A DNA stretch of 64,000 nt from Halocafeteria seosinensis (Eukaryota; Sar; Bigyra; Bicosoecida): positions 1 through 64,000 of the forward strand of contig LVLI01000020.1 in the NCBI GenBank assembly GCA_001687465.1, read 5' to 3'. Below are positions 20,786 to 31,484 of the stretch, piece by piece. A program made the position numbers and the translations under genes. The notes beneath the pieces were generated by a model. The model ran no database searches, had not been told where the DNA came from, and saw only the letters and a list, made by a program, of their open reading frames with translations. The stretch's first letter is position 1. Each line of letters begins with the position of its first letter.

Positions 20786-22627
20786 TTAGCCATCTTCTCC
20801 ATCGAACTCCTTGAAAAAGGACCTCTTCTTGGTAATGTTTGCGGGAGCGGTCTGCACAGGCGAATATTGAGAACCGCCAGTGTCGAGATGCTCTAGTCTA
20901 AAAGAATGATTATGTTTCCTCCGGCTATTGTCCTCCTCGTAGGTTACCGATAATGCTTCTTCTACAACGGATGAAATAAGGGTCCTTGTGCTTTCGTTAC
21001 CAGTATCAACGATGTCATGGTTTCCGTTCCACAAAGTATCGCTATAACTCGGGGTTCCTTGCCCAAAGAGTTCAGTAACATCGTGATTCGATGCTGCAGA
21101 GTTAACATCTTCTTGAGAGGTGGAAGACGATGCTTTGCAGACAAGAGAAAGCGGACTGTTGTCCCGAGAGTCGTACACAGAAGACCGAGACAGTCGCTCT
21201 AGAAGACTGGATTCCAAGTAGCTTTCAGCATAATGGTCTGTGCTGGCCATACCTGAAGAACGGTGCGGCCGTTTGGGATGGTCCCAAAAGCGCCTCCTAC
21301 CACTGAGATAAGTGTCACTAAATGGGGGTTCAGGACCAGTGGAATCTGAAGGGTCCTCGCTAGCCAGTGGGCTCTCTTGAACCTGCATTGAATATCCGCA
21401 CTGGCTGTTGTCGGCGGGAGCGCGTTTACCAGTATCGTTATCCTCCCTTTGCTCTACTATGCCGGAACGAGATTCATATATTCTGTTAGCCTCGCCAGTA
21501 TTCAAAGAATGCAAGGCGTTTTGCTCCACCGGGTAAGATAAAGAAACATGGGCACCTGACATGGCATGCGCAGAACTTGGGTTATCGGTAGTTACAGAAC
21601 TCTGAGTGTCATCTCTATGTGTCCTTGAGTGAGACACTTCCTGAGTTGATGGATGATCGCTTTCATCCTGGAGCGAGCTTTCCGTATTTTCCCATATATC
21701 AGACTGTATAGAGTCTTCATGCGAGAACTGGGCATTTCCCAAAACCTGCTGACGTCCTGTATTATCGGGAGATTCAACATCACTGGCCACGGTGGGAGTC
21801 CTTCCGGCTGTCTGACTGCTTCCTTGAAGAATATTTCGCTCTCCTTTTCCAATCGCTTTCTGCTTTGACGTCTTTGATTGCTCCTTCTTGGCTTGATCTC
21901 GAGCAAACTGAAGCTCCCGCTGTAGCGAAGCCATGGCTTCCGGAGAATATCGCAATTCTTCTGTACCGTGTGCAAAATTGCACTTGTCCCCGTACTTGCA
22001 ACTCTTGCCACCAGAATTTAACCAATAGAGGCACAACTTGGTTTTGTATTTGCTAGACGAATTTCCGGTACCATTGCTTGCGCTGGATGCGGGAGGCTGA
22101 GCCGTTGTTGGAGAAGCATCTTTAGGTGGTGGCAACGGAGGTTGCTGAGCTGGAGGATGCACCGGCCGCATATTTTGATGTGGTAACGGAGGACCGTAGT
22201 GATACACAGGATATGGTGATTGCCACGCATGGTACGGTTGCTGATGAGGATGCTGCATAGCTGGCGGTGGCATGGGAACGTGATGATATCCGGGCGCATA
22301 GGGGGAGCTGTGCGGTGGCGGAGCTGGTGCCATTCCTGCTGGCCCGTAATGATAGGAAGGATAACCATAAGCGACTTGATGATAGTTCGCATACGCCTGT
22401 TGGTACTCAGTTGGAGGTGGAGCCACTGGTCGTGGAGGTTGAGGTTGCGAGCTCATCGCAGGATATTCATACTGAGGGGGAGGTGGTGGGTGCGAAGTTA
22501 CGGCAGGATAGCCTTGAGTGTATCCACCATACTGAATCGACTCTTGCCCATACTTTTGCTGATTATGCTTCGGCTTTGCTCCTTGTCGGTTGGAGCCTTT
22601 CTTCGGGTGTGGTTTCCGGGGCTCCAT
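20786..22627 (-). CDS. CCCH zinc-finger RNA-binding-type protein
   Basis: Single-exon gene, 613 residues. The N-terminal 190 residues are rich in Pro, Tyr and His. One CCCH finger follows at about residues 200-225: KTKLCLYWLNSG, then SCKYGDKCNFAHG, i.e. C-x10-C-x5-C-x3-H. The preceding KTKLC is the lead-in typical of TIS11/tristetraprolin fingers, which bind AU-rich mRNA. Only one finger is present where TIS11 has two, and the first spacer is 10 rather than 8 residues. The C-terminal 380 residues are Ser/Asn-rich and low-complexity, with no domain I recognise. It lies in tandem 235 bp downstream of the PNKP-like start. A role in mRNA turnover is an inference from the finger alone. Confidence 0.8.
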   Translation of the reverse strand: MEPRKPHPKKGSNRQGAKPKHNQQKYGQESIQYGGYTQGYPAVTSHPPPPPQYEYPAMSSQPQPPRPVAPPPTEYQQAYANYHQVAYGYPSYHYGPAGMAPAPPPHSSPYAPGYHHVPMPPPAMQHPHQQPYHAWQSPYPVYHYGPPLPHQNMRPVHPPAQQPPLPPPKDASPTTAQPPASSASNGTGNSSSKYKTKLCLYWLNSGGKSCKYGDKCNFAHGTEELRYSPEAMASLQRELQFARDQAKKEQSKTSKQKAIGKGERNILQGSSQTAGRTPTVASDVESPDNTGRQQVLGNAQFSHEDSIQSDIWENTESSLQDESDHPSTQEVSHSRTHRDDTQSSVTTDNPSSAHAMSGAHVSLSYPVEQNALHSLNTGEANRIYESRSGIVEQREDNDTGKRAPADNSQCGYSMQVQESPLASEDPSDSTGPEPPFSDTYLSGRRRFWDHPKRPHRSSGMASTDHYAESYLESSLLERLSRSSVYDSRDNSPLSLVCKASSSTSQEDVNSAASNHDVTELFGQGTPSYSDTLWNGNHDIVDTGNESTRTLISSVVEEALSVTYEEDNSRRKHNHSFRLEHLDTGGSQYSPVQTAPANITKKRSFFKEFDGEDG

Positions 22628-24023
22628 CGTTTATTGTGTAAAGCGCCTTTAGCGGGTATATCGATTCATTCCTCGTCAATTATCGCTTTGCCTTCTTTCT
22701 CCTCTTTCCTTCCAGCGATTAGAGATGGGAGACTTCGAAAATGCGAGACGGGCTTCAAATAAGCTTACGGAGCTAAGGGGCGAGTACGGATCCTGGATTC
22801 GTGGCACAGGAAGTTCAGCTGAGTGGTGTCTAGGCTTTTTACAAACCCTCTTCTACAGAGCTGGAGTTTAGCAGACGCGTATGCGTATATGCCGCAAGCT
22901 TGACAGGTTTTCTTAGAGCCAGCGCCGAAGGAGGTATGTTGCTAGCCAGTGTTGAGCCGGCGAATCTTGCTGGGAGGAATGGACGAACAAGTACTAACAC
23001 GCATTCGAACGACGGCTTCTTGATGGCATCAGCGCTGAATGCGTAGGATAGGAACGATACAATTTGTCCACGGTTACACGAAATTAGTCATTAGGGTTGC
23101 GGACGATGGATAGGATTGTTGTTCTTCACGTATAAGATCGCACAATATAGGTCGCGGGTCGCACTGCCCTGCGCATATGAAAAATCCACACGACACGAAC
23201 GAACACTGAACCTCCATGGCACCGAATGCGGGAATTTGGAAAGTACTCTCGTAATGGCATGAGATCTGTAAAACTCGGGGTAGCCTGTGTTATGCTGTCA
23301 AGCACATGCACTGACTCCATATCACTCACTCCCTGACACTTCTGCACGTACAGTATGGTACGTACGTACCATGGTAATTCGCTGTGGAATTGTCTCAACA
23401 AGGGGCAGGAAATCTATACAACCAGTATGCCAACGCTGGGCTGGAAACTACATGACAATTCGAAATCCAGTTTGGACCTTGCGATTGTAGCACACCTGCA
23501 ATGGCCGCAAGGCACAATCAGTCACCAACCAAGCGAACATCAGTAGAATTAAAAGCGTACACCAATGGCATCGTCGCGACCATTGCAGTGGCAATGTATA
23601 TCATCTGATACCTGTCTGATCCTTCTGCATGGCACTGGGGCAGAATCATCTTATATCGGCAACCGTTCACTATTGCGTCCATTCCCCTTAGCCACCATCA
23701 TGGATAATTGAGAGCGATACTACCCGTTGTATATGCTACTGTCACAGCTCGGCAGAAGTCTCAATTCTTCAAGACACGACTCATGTCACAGCCAGATGAT
23801 CCAGATCCAACTCTACGCGTAGTTGAAGTGGCCGACAATGGCGTCGATTGAGAGAGTTCGTTGATAGTTGAAAAGTTTGTCACATAGTGTCACAAAATTC
23901 ATTTCAGTAATAATAGTTAACGTATGCGAATGATTTCGTGGTTGTAGTGCTATACAGAATGATGTATACAAGTTCACTACATGTACTTCAACTCCTCTGC
24001 AGAGCAGTCACTCAGCAGTGCCC
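22628..24023. other. 1.4-kb intergenic region, no gene recognised
   Basis: The region lies between the starts of the CCCH gene (minus) and the subtilisin gene (plus), so both promoters should be here. Open frames are short and on both strands without codon bias. A perfect 18-bp palindrome, atggtacgtacgtaccat, sits at 23355-23372. No RNA gene recognised. Confidence 0.5.
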
Positions 24024-27000
24024 ATGAGGGGTGCCCGTAGTATGGGGAATAGAACAAAAGAGTTTAGACAGTCGAGGCAGTGCCTACGAGGCAGTTTATG
24101 GATCCTCTTGGGTAGCTTAACGCTACTGCTTTGCAATGCCGCTAACGCCTTAACCGGGAAACGTGGAGGAAACTCCCATCTCACAGACGCTGCCATGCGG
24201 TTCTACAGGAGTGACAAGGAGAACAAAGGGGAGCCGGACAACCAAGTGAAGCGATACATCCTTTCGGTATCAACGCATACACCGGGTAATATCAGTGACG
24301 TGTTGGCGAGAACGGGCGGACTGGAAGGGGTTCTCGGCGAACTTGAGCCTTATATAGTTCCAATCAGAAGGTTCCACTATGCGAGCCAGCGTCGAAAGCG
24401 TTCACTTAGTGGAGAAGGACCCGAAAATGGGGTTGCGGCAACCGAGATTTGGAAAGAAGCTTTGCGAAATGAACTGCGAAATCAACGGCGGCGAGGTAGA
24501 GCATTGAAGGGACTTGATACCCAGCCCTCGGGACCCAATGCCCAGGGCTCAATGAAACGAATCAATGCTGCCGTGTGGACATGGATAATTTTGGAAGAAT
24601 TACGGAAATACTCAGTACACGGAATAAATGGAACCTGCCTCACCTCCGGCTGGAAGGATACTCCAGCGTGTCACAGAGTGAAGCGCTCGACTGGTCATGA
24701 GCCGACTGAGACAGGAGATGTCGAAGTTCATATCGGTTCCAGCATCAGCTTTGAAGACGTCAGACCAGAACTCTTTGAGGAACGCATATCTGGAAAGTCG
24801 TCAAGAATCTCAATCCTAATAGCCGTGAAACTCGATAGGAAAACAGCATCGCGAGTAAGTAAAATGGATGGTGTATTCAATTTTGAGGAGGACAAAGATG
24901 TACACATGTTGGATCAGTGTAGTATAAAGCATGGGTGCAACATTCAGTCTCAGACCAATACATTATGGTGGAGTCTCGATCGAATCGATCAGCGAGATGC
25001 AAATAATGGTGCCTACACTTGGTCCACTTGCGATGATGGCCGGGATACAATAGTTTACGTTGCTGATACAGGGGTGCGCGTTACGCATGAGGAGTTCGAG
25101 GATCGAGCATTCCTAGGTATTAACGGATTTGATCTGACATTTAACAGTCTTGACGGTAACGGCCATGGGACTCACGTTGCGGGCACTGTGGCTGGCAAAA
25201 CATATGGAGTGTCAAAGAAAAGCACCATTGTGGCAGTAAAGGTCCTCGATTCCTCAGGGAGCGGGAGCCTGCTTGCTCTTTTACGAGGACTGGAATGGGT
25301 TCGCCTGGTTACTATTGATGACTACGTCGAAGACTTGGTACACCGGCGCAAAGTTCGGCGTGCGGTACTAAATCTTTCTCTCGGAGCCGAATTGTCGATA
25401 TCGATTAACCAGATGATGGAAGAACTCGTCGAGGTCGGCATCAGCACTGTTGTGGCAGCTGGGAACGATAATGAAAACGCTTGTTTCTTTTCACCGGCCA
25501 GCCATTTCCGAAGCATTTCTGTCGGGGCTAGTACGAAAAAGGACGCGAAGGCTTCCTTCAGTAATGCCGGGGAGTGTGTAGATGTATTCGCTCCCGGGAC
25601 AAACATAAGGTCAGCATGGAAAAACAGTGATACCTCGCTAGTGGATATACAAGGAACTTCAATGGCTTCGCCCCTTGTCGCTGGGCTGGTAGCACGACAC
25701 TTGACTCTCTTCCCGTACTCTACACCGGATGAAGTCGCTGCATCTCTGAGCTGCATAGCTACAGGGACTGACTCGGGGGGTCAGTACAGAGAATCCGGTA
25801 TATCTGGAGTTTCAACTCCCCCGACACACTCTTTGCTTGTGTTCTATCCTTCTGACTGTTCCTTGAATGTTAGTTTTCTGGGACAATCGCCTGATCGCTT
25901 CTCCGCGTCTCCGTCCATGCAATTGATCTACTGGCCAGTGCGAGAAGACGTTCTTGAGCCGGATTTTACTTGGCCGATTGAGGGAACGTATGGGGTGGAA
26001 AGCGAGGCAGTGGAAGATGGATGCAAAGGTCGTCCGTGTTGGGATAATTGCAACGGTGTGGGGAGTTGTTGGAATGGACATTGTACATGTCCTTGTGATT
26101 ATATTGGGTTGGAATGTGAAAGAAGACTACAGATTCATTCTCTTGACGGATTGAATGGATCTATTATCGCATCGAACACGGAACAGATAACAGATGACGG
26201 AACTTATGAAGCTTCTGATGTGTTTTTCTTCCTGTCGGCGGAGTGGTGGTTTTTCATTCCTATTTCCCCCTCTGTGGAGTCAGTAGCATTCCATACATGT
26301 GGGGACGAAACGAATTTTCCTACTGTAATCGTTCTGGTATCCTCTTGCCCGCACTTTTTTAGCAGCCCCTACTCTGTGGAAGCCGTTGGTCACAATGAAT
26401 TATCAGCTAGCTGGTGCTCGGGAAACAGCAGCGAGTACGCTGCTCGAGTAAGGTTGGATATGAGTGAAGTCGATGTTTTAGCTGAGAATGAATTTGGTGA
26501 GAAGGGTCTCTATGGCATGGTAGAAGGATGGGATGTTGCCAGTGGGACGTTCTCTCTCTCATGGTCTATTTCTACCCTCCCCCCAACCGTGTCTCCAAGC
26601 AGTTCCCGAGATCCTTTGTTTCCGGACATCATACGTATTAGTCACTCTTCGTCTCCTTCATCGATGGGGTCTTCTGCAACTCCTTCGGAGACAGCAACAC
26701 TGTCCCCGTCGGCTTCAGCACCCATGCCGTCTGACTATTCACCCGCTATCTCAGTGACCGCTACCTTTTCGACAGCGGTTTTAGCGACTTCATCAAAATC
26801 GATTGCAGCAACTCTGTCATCTCCTTCAACGATAGGATCACCAACATCAAGTTCGACGAACACATATTCCCCGACTCCGTCGTCTACAGGTACCTCCTCA
26901 GCCACCTATACAGTTACTCCAACACAGTCCTTGACATTAACTCCAATGCTGACTCCGTCTTCCTCAGCAACAGGATCAACTTCGTCAAGTCCGTCAAACA

Positions 27001-29492
27001 CACAGTCACCAACATGCACTTCCTCAGCAACAGGATCACCTTCCTCGAGTCCGTCAAACACACAGTCACCAACATGTACACCCACGGGCACCTCGTCGAC
27101 AACGGCTTCGGCGACTTCATCAAAATCGATTACAACAACTCCGACTCTGACTTCATCTCCCTCAATAACGGGCTCGTCATCATCGAGTTCCACAAACTCA
27201 TATTCCTCGACTCTGTCGTCTACAGGTACTCCGTCAACCACCTTTACGGTTACTCCAACACAGTCGTTGACAGTAACTCCAACGCTGACTTCGTCTTCCT
27301 CAGCAACAGGATCACCTTCCTTGAGTCCGTCAAACACACAGTCACCAACATGTACACCCACGGGCACCTCGTCGACAACGGCTTCAGCGACTTCATCAAA
27401 ATCGATTACAGCAACTCCGACTCTGACTTCATCTCCCTCAATAACGGGCTCGTCATCATCGAGTTCCACAAACTCATATTCCTCGACTCTGTCGTCTACA
27501 GGTACTCCGTCAACCACCTTTACGGTTACTCCAACACAGTCGTTGACAGTAACTCCAACGCTGACTTCGTCTTCCTCAGCAACAGGATCACCTTCCTTGA
27601 GTCCGTCAAACACACAGTCACCGACATATACACCCACGGGCACCTCGTCGACAACGGCTTCAGCGACTTCATCAAAATCGATTACAGCAACTCCGACTCT
27701 GACTTCATCTCCCTCAATAACGGGCTCGTCATCATCAAGTTCCACAAACTCATATTCCTCGACTCCGTCGTCTACAGGTACCTCCTCAGCCACCTTTACA
27801 GTAACTCCAACGCTGACTTCGTCTTCCTCAGCAACAGGATCACCTTCCTTGAGTCCGTCAAATACCCAGCCACCAACATGTACACCCACGGGCACCTCGT
27901 CGACAACGGCTTCAGCGACTTCATTAAAATCGATTACAGCAACTCTGACTCCGATTTCATCAGCCTCAACTACGCAGCCGCCATCGCCTAGTTCGGCAGA
28001 CGCATATTCATTGTCTCCGACTTTATCTTCAGCGACTTCAGATATGGCAACACAATATTCTAGTGATTCACCGACTCCATCATCTACAGATTTCGCTTCG
28101 ACAACCTGCACTGCTACTACGTCAAATCCAATGCGAACCCCATCTTCCTCACCAACAGGACCACCATCATCTACTACCTCAAACTCATACTCAACCAACC
28201 GGTCGTTTTCCTCCAACGCTGCTGCAATTACACCATCAGCGACGGGGCTGACGCCGCTTCCCTTAGCCATAGAATTGCCATCATCAAGCTCGCCAAACAC
28301 ATACTCTCCGACCTCCTCACCCACAGACCTCGTTTTGTTGACCGGAACAGTTATTTCATCAAAGTCGGCGACGCCAACTCCAATTATGACTTCGTCTAAG
28401 TCCTCAGACTCAGTCCCTACCACTCATACAATTACTCCATCAATGTGGATGACGTCGACTGTGTCTACCTTAGCAACGGGACGTGTCTCTGACTCGACTT
28501 TTCCCGGCCGCTTGGGAACTTCCGAAGCCTCTTCGGATCTTGCTAGCGAGAGTTTAACTCCAGGGTCTTTTTTATACCGAACTGCTTCACCATCTCCCAG
28601 TGTCCTACTGACACTTACAGCGACACCTGCACGCTTAAAAGAGTGTCCATCATGCATTATTTTCCGGATAGCACTTCGGCTTGCGGAACAGACTAATTCT
28701 GATTTTCTTGATCAGTTGACAGATGTGCTTTCGAATCTTCTAGATGACGCCAACGCGGTAGCGGGTGGTTCATTCTATCCTTCTCCTTCTACCAAAGATG
28801 CAGTTAGGTGGCGCTTCAAGAGTGAAGTTGAGGAAATCTTTTTGCGGCAACTTAGTGAAACGGACAAGAACAGTACTTCCACGTTGCACCTGCGAATCAC
28901 GGGGATGTTGGAGACCATATCGGATGGGCAAGCAGTTCACGTCGACAGAGCTGATGAGAACTTAAGGTTACAACTGGCTCGTCGATCGTTCGACGCTCTT
29001 TTTCCGAAAGAGGACAAGAGTCTCCCAGGCTTGAAGTCTTCTGCACTGTTTCGCTCTAATAGCATTCAGCCGGTCAGCGTAGGATCCCTTAGCGTAGACG
29101 AGTTTCTTACAAAAACTGATAAATTTCGGTTTGAAGAGTCTGGAAACTCTGAAGACGAGAAGGAAAATCGATCCTCTTCGTCATCGACACAGGGTTTAGG
29201 TACTGTAGGGGGTATAGCTGTAGGTTTGTCGATGGCTGGATTATTGGCGACCGTAGTTGCAGGAGCTCTTTGGGTCAGAATCCGGAAACGAAAATACGGA
29301 AATGCCTCCGAAGATTTCGCCGAGAATTATGCGGACGAACCCGAGGAGAGGGGTCGACTCTTTTCTAACAGAGGATTTGGCAGTAATTCTGCAAAACATC
29401 CGACTCGAGGAGTCGAGGAGTCTAATCCAGGAGTGACCAAAGTAATGCCGACCCCAGAGGAGTTTTGTGATCTCCCAGATCAAGCGCGTTGA
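24024..29492 (+). CDS. Large type I membrane-anchored subtilisin-like serine protease (S8)
   Basis: Single exon, 1,822 residues. A signal sequence (LWILLGSLTLLLCNAANA, 25-42) is followed by a long propeptide-like region with basic sites (RRKRS, VKRS). The proteinase K-type catalytic domain has Asp348 (VYVADTGV), His381 (GNGHGTHVAG) and Ser546 (QGTSMASPLVAG), plus the oxyanion region VVAAGNDNE. An EGF-like Cys-rich module follows at about 675-705 (CNGVGSCWNGHCTCPC). About 600 residues of Ser/Thr/Pro-rich mucin-like stalk follow, partly a 92-residue tandem repeat. After a globular segment come a transmembrane helix (GLSMAGLLATVVAGALWV, about 1735-1752) and a cytosolic tail of about 70 residues. 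All catalytic residues are present. It is probably a heavily O-glycosylated surface protease. The GTG two codons upstream was not used as start. Confidence 0.93.
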   Translation: MRGARSMGNRTKEFRQSRQCLRGSLWILLGSLTLLLCNAANALTGKRGGNSHLTDAAMRFYRSDKENKGEPDNQVKRYILSVSTHTPGNISDVLARTGGLEGVLGELEPYIVPIRRFHYASQRRKRSLSGEGPENGVAATEIWKEALRNELRNQRRRGRALKGLDTQPSGPNAQGSMKRINAAVWTWIILEELRKYSVHGINGTCLTSGWKDTPACHRVKRSTGHEPTETGDVEVHIGSSISFEDVRPELFEERISGKSSRISILIAVKLDRKTASRVSKMDGVFNFEEDKDVHMLDQCSIKHGCNIQSQTNTLWWSLDRIDQRDANNGAYTWSTCDDGRDTIVYVADTGVRVTHEEFEDRAFLGINGFDLTFNSLDGNGHGTHVAGTVAGKTYGVSKKSTIVAVKVLDSSGSGSLLALLRGLEWVRLVTIDDYVEDLVHRRKVRRAVLNLSLGAELSISINQMMEELVEVGISTVVAAGNDNENACFFSPASHFRSISVGASTKKDAKASFSNAGECVDVFAPGTNIRSAWKNSDTSLVDIQGTSMASPLVAGLVARHLTLFPYSTPDEVAASLSCIATGTDSGGQYRESGISGVSTPPTHSLLVFYPSDCSLNVSFLGQSPDRFSASPSMQLIYWPVREDVLEPDFTWPIEGTYGVESEAVEDGCKGRPCWDNCNGVGSCWNGHCTCPCDYIGLECERRLQIHSLDGLNGSIIASNTEQITDDGTYEASDVFFFLSAEWWFFIPISPSVESVAFHTCGDETNFPTVIVLVSSCPHFFSSPYSVEAVGHNELSASWCSGNSSEYAARVRLDMSEVDVLAENEFGEKGLYGMVEGWDVASGTFSLSWSISTLPPTVSPSSSRDPLFPDIIRISHSSSPSSMGSSATPSETATLSPSASAPMPSDYSPAISVTATFSTAVLATSSKSIAATLSSPSTIGSPTSSSTNTYSPTPSSTGTSSATYTVTPTQSLTLTPMLTPSSSATGSTSSSPSNTQSPTCTSSATGSPSSSPSNTQSPTCTPTGTSSTTASATSSKSITTTPTLTSSPSITGSSSSSSTNSYSSTLSSTGTPSTTFTVTPTQSLTVTPTLTSSSSATGSPSLSPSNTQSPTCTPTGTSSTTASATSSKSITATPTLTSSPSITGSSSSSSTNSYSSTLSSTGTPSTTFTVTPTQSLTVTPTLTSSSSATGSPSLSPSNTQSPTYTPTGTSSTTASATSSKSITATPTLTSSPSITGSSSSSSTNSYSSTPSSTGTSSATFTVTPTLTSSSSATGSPSLSPSNTQPPTCTPTGTSSTTASATSLKSITATLTPISSASTTQPPSPSSADAYSLSPTLSSATSDMATQYSSDSPTPSSTDFASTTCTATTSNPMRTPSSSPTGPPSSTTSNSYSTNRSFSSNAAAITPSATGLTPLPLAIELPSSSSPNTYSPTSSPTDLVLLTGTVISSKSATPTPIMTSSKSSDSVPTTHTITPSMWMTSTVSTLATGRVSDSTFPGRLGTSEASSDLASESLTPGSFLYRTASPSPSVLLTLTATPARLKECPSCIIFRIALRLAEQTNSDFLDQLTDVLSNLLDDANAVAGGSFYPSPSTKDAVRWRFKSEVEEIFLRQLSETDKNSTSTLHLRITGMLETISDGQAVHVDRADENLRLQLARRSFDALFPKEDKSLPGLKSSALFRSNSIQPVSVGSLSVDEFLTKTDKFRFEESGNSEDEKENRSSSSSTQGLGTVGGIAVGLSMAGLLATVVAGALWVRIRKRKYGNASEDFAENYADEPEERGRLFSNRGFGSNSAKHPTRGVEESNPGVTKVMPTPEEFCDLPDQAR
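27000..27965 (+). repeat. Coding minisatellite, 276-bp unit, in the subtilisin stalk
   Basis: The word cgggcacctcgtcgac recurs at 27085, 27361, 27637 and 27889, giving periods of 276, 276 and 252 bp (92, 92 and 84 codons). Units are nearly identical at the DNA level, including silent sites, which indicates recent duplication or homogenisation. All lengths are multiples of three, so the Ser/Thr-rich frame is kept. The shorter last unit lacks 24 bp (eight codons). Confidence 0.92.
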
Positions 29493-29841
29493 CGATCCAC
29501 ATGGCGCCGCGCGTCCTGATACTTATCGAGAAAGGTGTTCTCTTTTGCCACAATCGCTGAACTTGTTGTAGCATCTTTGCGTGATTGTTAACAAGCTGTG
29601 GCACACGCAATACACACATGTGACATGTCCCGTACCACGTGGCACCCGTATACCTCAACCTTCTGAGGTCCTTCTCACAGTAACCTTCACAAAGGTACTT
29701 CTCTGCTCATATATGTACCTGCACTACATTGTTTGATAACTCCACTGTCTTCATCTGCTTTTTATTGTGCCGTCGTGGCCACTTTACGGTGGTAGTTGTT
29801 GCAAACGGCGTTCAGAACTGATACACACGCACGGTATTGCA
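29493..29841. other. Intergenic region upstream of the sterol reductase
   Basis: 349 bp between the subtilisin stop and the sterol reductase start. It must hold the terminator region of one gene and the promoter of the next. No specific site recognised. Confidence 0.5.
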
Positions 29842-31463
29842 ATGGGAAAGAAAAACACTGCGACCGGTTCCGGTGCAGAGCTCCACTACGAGTTTGGTGG
29901 TCCTTTAGGAGCTTCCATTAACCTAGTTTTCCTTCCCATATTCGTATGGCTTTCTGCATATACCTGTCCTGATGTAGTTGGCTCCTCCTGGCCCAGCTGG
30001 GATCGCCTCCAACAGCTGACGGACACTGATGGCGTCCTGCGAGCGCTACGTCAGAGTTTCTCGCTGGAAGCGCTGCTGGTTATCACGGGTTGGTTTGCCT
30101 TCCAAGTGCTACTTTACTACATTATACAAGGCTACTACGTGGAAGGGGTTGAACTACCGAACGGCGAGAAGCTTTCTTACAAAATCAATGGTACGTGGAT
30201 TCCTCCGAGGTACTTTGGTCTTCCAAGCTTACTTAACGGCGGTATCCACACAGCGTTCCGCTGCTTCATGGTTTCACTCCTGGGACTCGGATATATGCAC
30301 TCCTACACGGCCTACAAACTTACATGGATCTATGACAACTTTATACAACTAACAACGGCCACCATTCTCTTCAGTATGGCACTCTCGGTATTCGTTTACT
30401 TGAATTCTTTCCAGGAGGGAGAGGTTTTGGCTGAAGGGGGCCAAAGTGGTAAGTGATCCATAGCCAAAGAGCTTTATCGGAGGGAACGTATTTATGACTT
30501 GATTTGGCCATACAGGAAATTTCTTTTACGACTTCTTCATTGGGCGGCCGCTAAATCCTCGCATTGCGGATTTTGACATAAAATACTTCTGCGAACTTCG
30601 CCCGGGGCTAATCGGTTGGATTGTCATTGTCATTGGTATGATGGCGAAGTAAGCATAATCTCTACAATTGATGAAATCAGTGTAGCCTTGAATCTACTTG
30701 CTCTCCGCAGGCAATACGAGCAATTCGGCACGATTTCGAATTCTATGTACTTGGTTTTTGTTTTCCAGATGTTCTACGTCCTTGATGCATTGTGGTATGA
30801 ACCGTGCATCGTAACTAGTATGGACATCACTACCGATGGTTTTGGTGTTATGCTGGCTTTTGGGGATCTTTCTTGGGTCCCCGTGTTGTATTCCCTCCAA
30901 GCGAGATATCTTGCCAGTCATCCGGTGCATCTGAGCTTGGCCGCTGTAGCTGGTATCTGCTTGTTAAAGATCATTGGTCTAGTGTTGTTCAGAGGGGCAA
31001 ACCTACAGAAAGACAGGTTCAAACGGGACCCTGATCACCCTTCAGTCCGAAGTAAGTGAACCAGCCATCGCGGTGGTTAGTTACCGGAATTGTCTCAATT
31101 TCCCCGGTCAACGTGGTGCAGACTTGGCGTACATTAAAACAGAAAGAGGATCTCGATTATTAGTCGACGGGTATTGGGGGATGGCACGGCACATCAATTA
31201 CCTCGGCGATTGGCTGATGGCTGTAGCTTGGTGTTTTCCCACGGGTATGTACTAGGTCTTTTGTGTCTCTTTGCCTGATTGACCCCTATTTGCGACATGC
31301 AGGATTTCAAACTCCCGTGACGTATTTCTATGCCGCCTACTTTGCGTTGCTGCTAATTCATCGAGAAATGAGGGATGAGGAGAAGTGCGCAAGGAAATAT
31401 GGGGCGGACTGGGAGAAGTACAAGAAGAAAGTGCCTTACAGGATTGTGCCACACGTGTACTAA
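29842..31463 (+). CDS. ERG24: Delta(14)-sterol reductase
   Basis: ER membrane enzyme that reduces the C14-C15 double bond in sterol synthesis using NADPH. There are five exons: 29842-30448, 30516-30648, 30711-31051, 31122-31244 and 31303-31463. Introns are 67, 62, 70 and 58 nt and phases close, giving 454 residues. Landmarks are [50 protein letters not shown] and the C-terminal [10 protein letters not shown] with KYGADWEKY and [10 protein letters not shown]. Multiple membrane helices are visible. ERG24/FACKEL/TM7SF2-type is preferred over 7-dehydrocholesterol reductase because of the NPRI...FDIK...[10 protein letters not shown] block, though the two are close. Its 3' end lies only 21 bp from that of PRP31. 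Confidence 0.92.
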
Positions 31464-31484
31464 ATAGGATTGTTTACTTTGTGT

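Noticed and set aside
22220-22762. 180-codon plus-strand frame opposite the CCCH gene
   Set aside because: Antisense of the Pro/Tyr/His-rich region. The CCCH finger on the other strand fixes the true frame.
26906-28423. 505-codon antisense frame and a 325-codon plus frame (27014-27991) in the subtilisin stalk
   Set aside because: Repeats whose unit length is divisible by three keep several frames open. Catalytic domain, stalk and membrane helix lie in one other frame, which is the real one.
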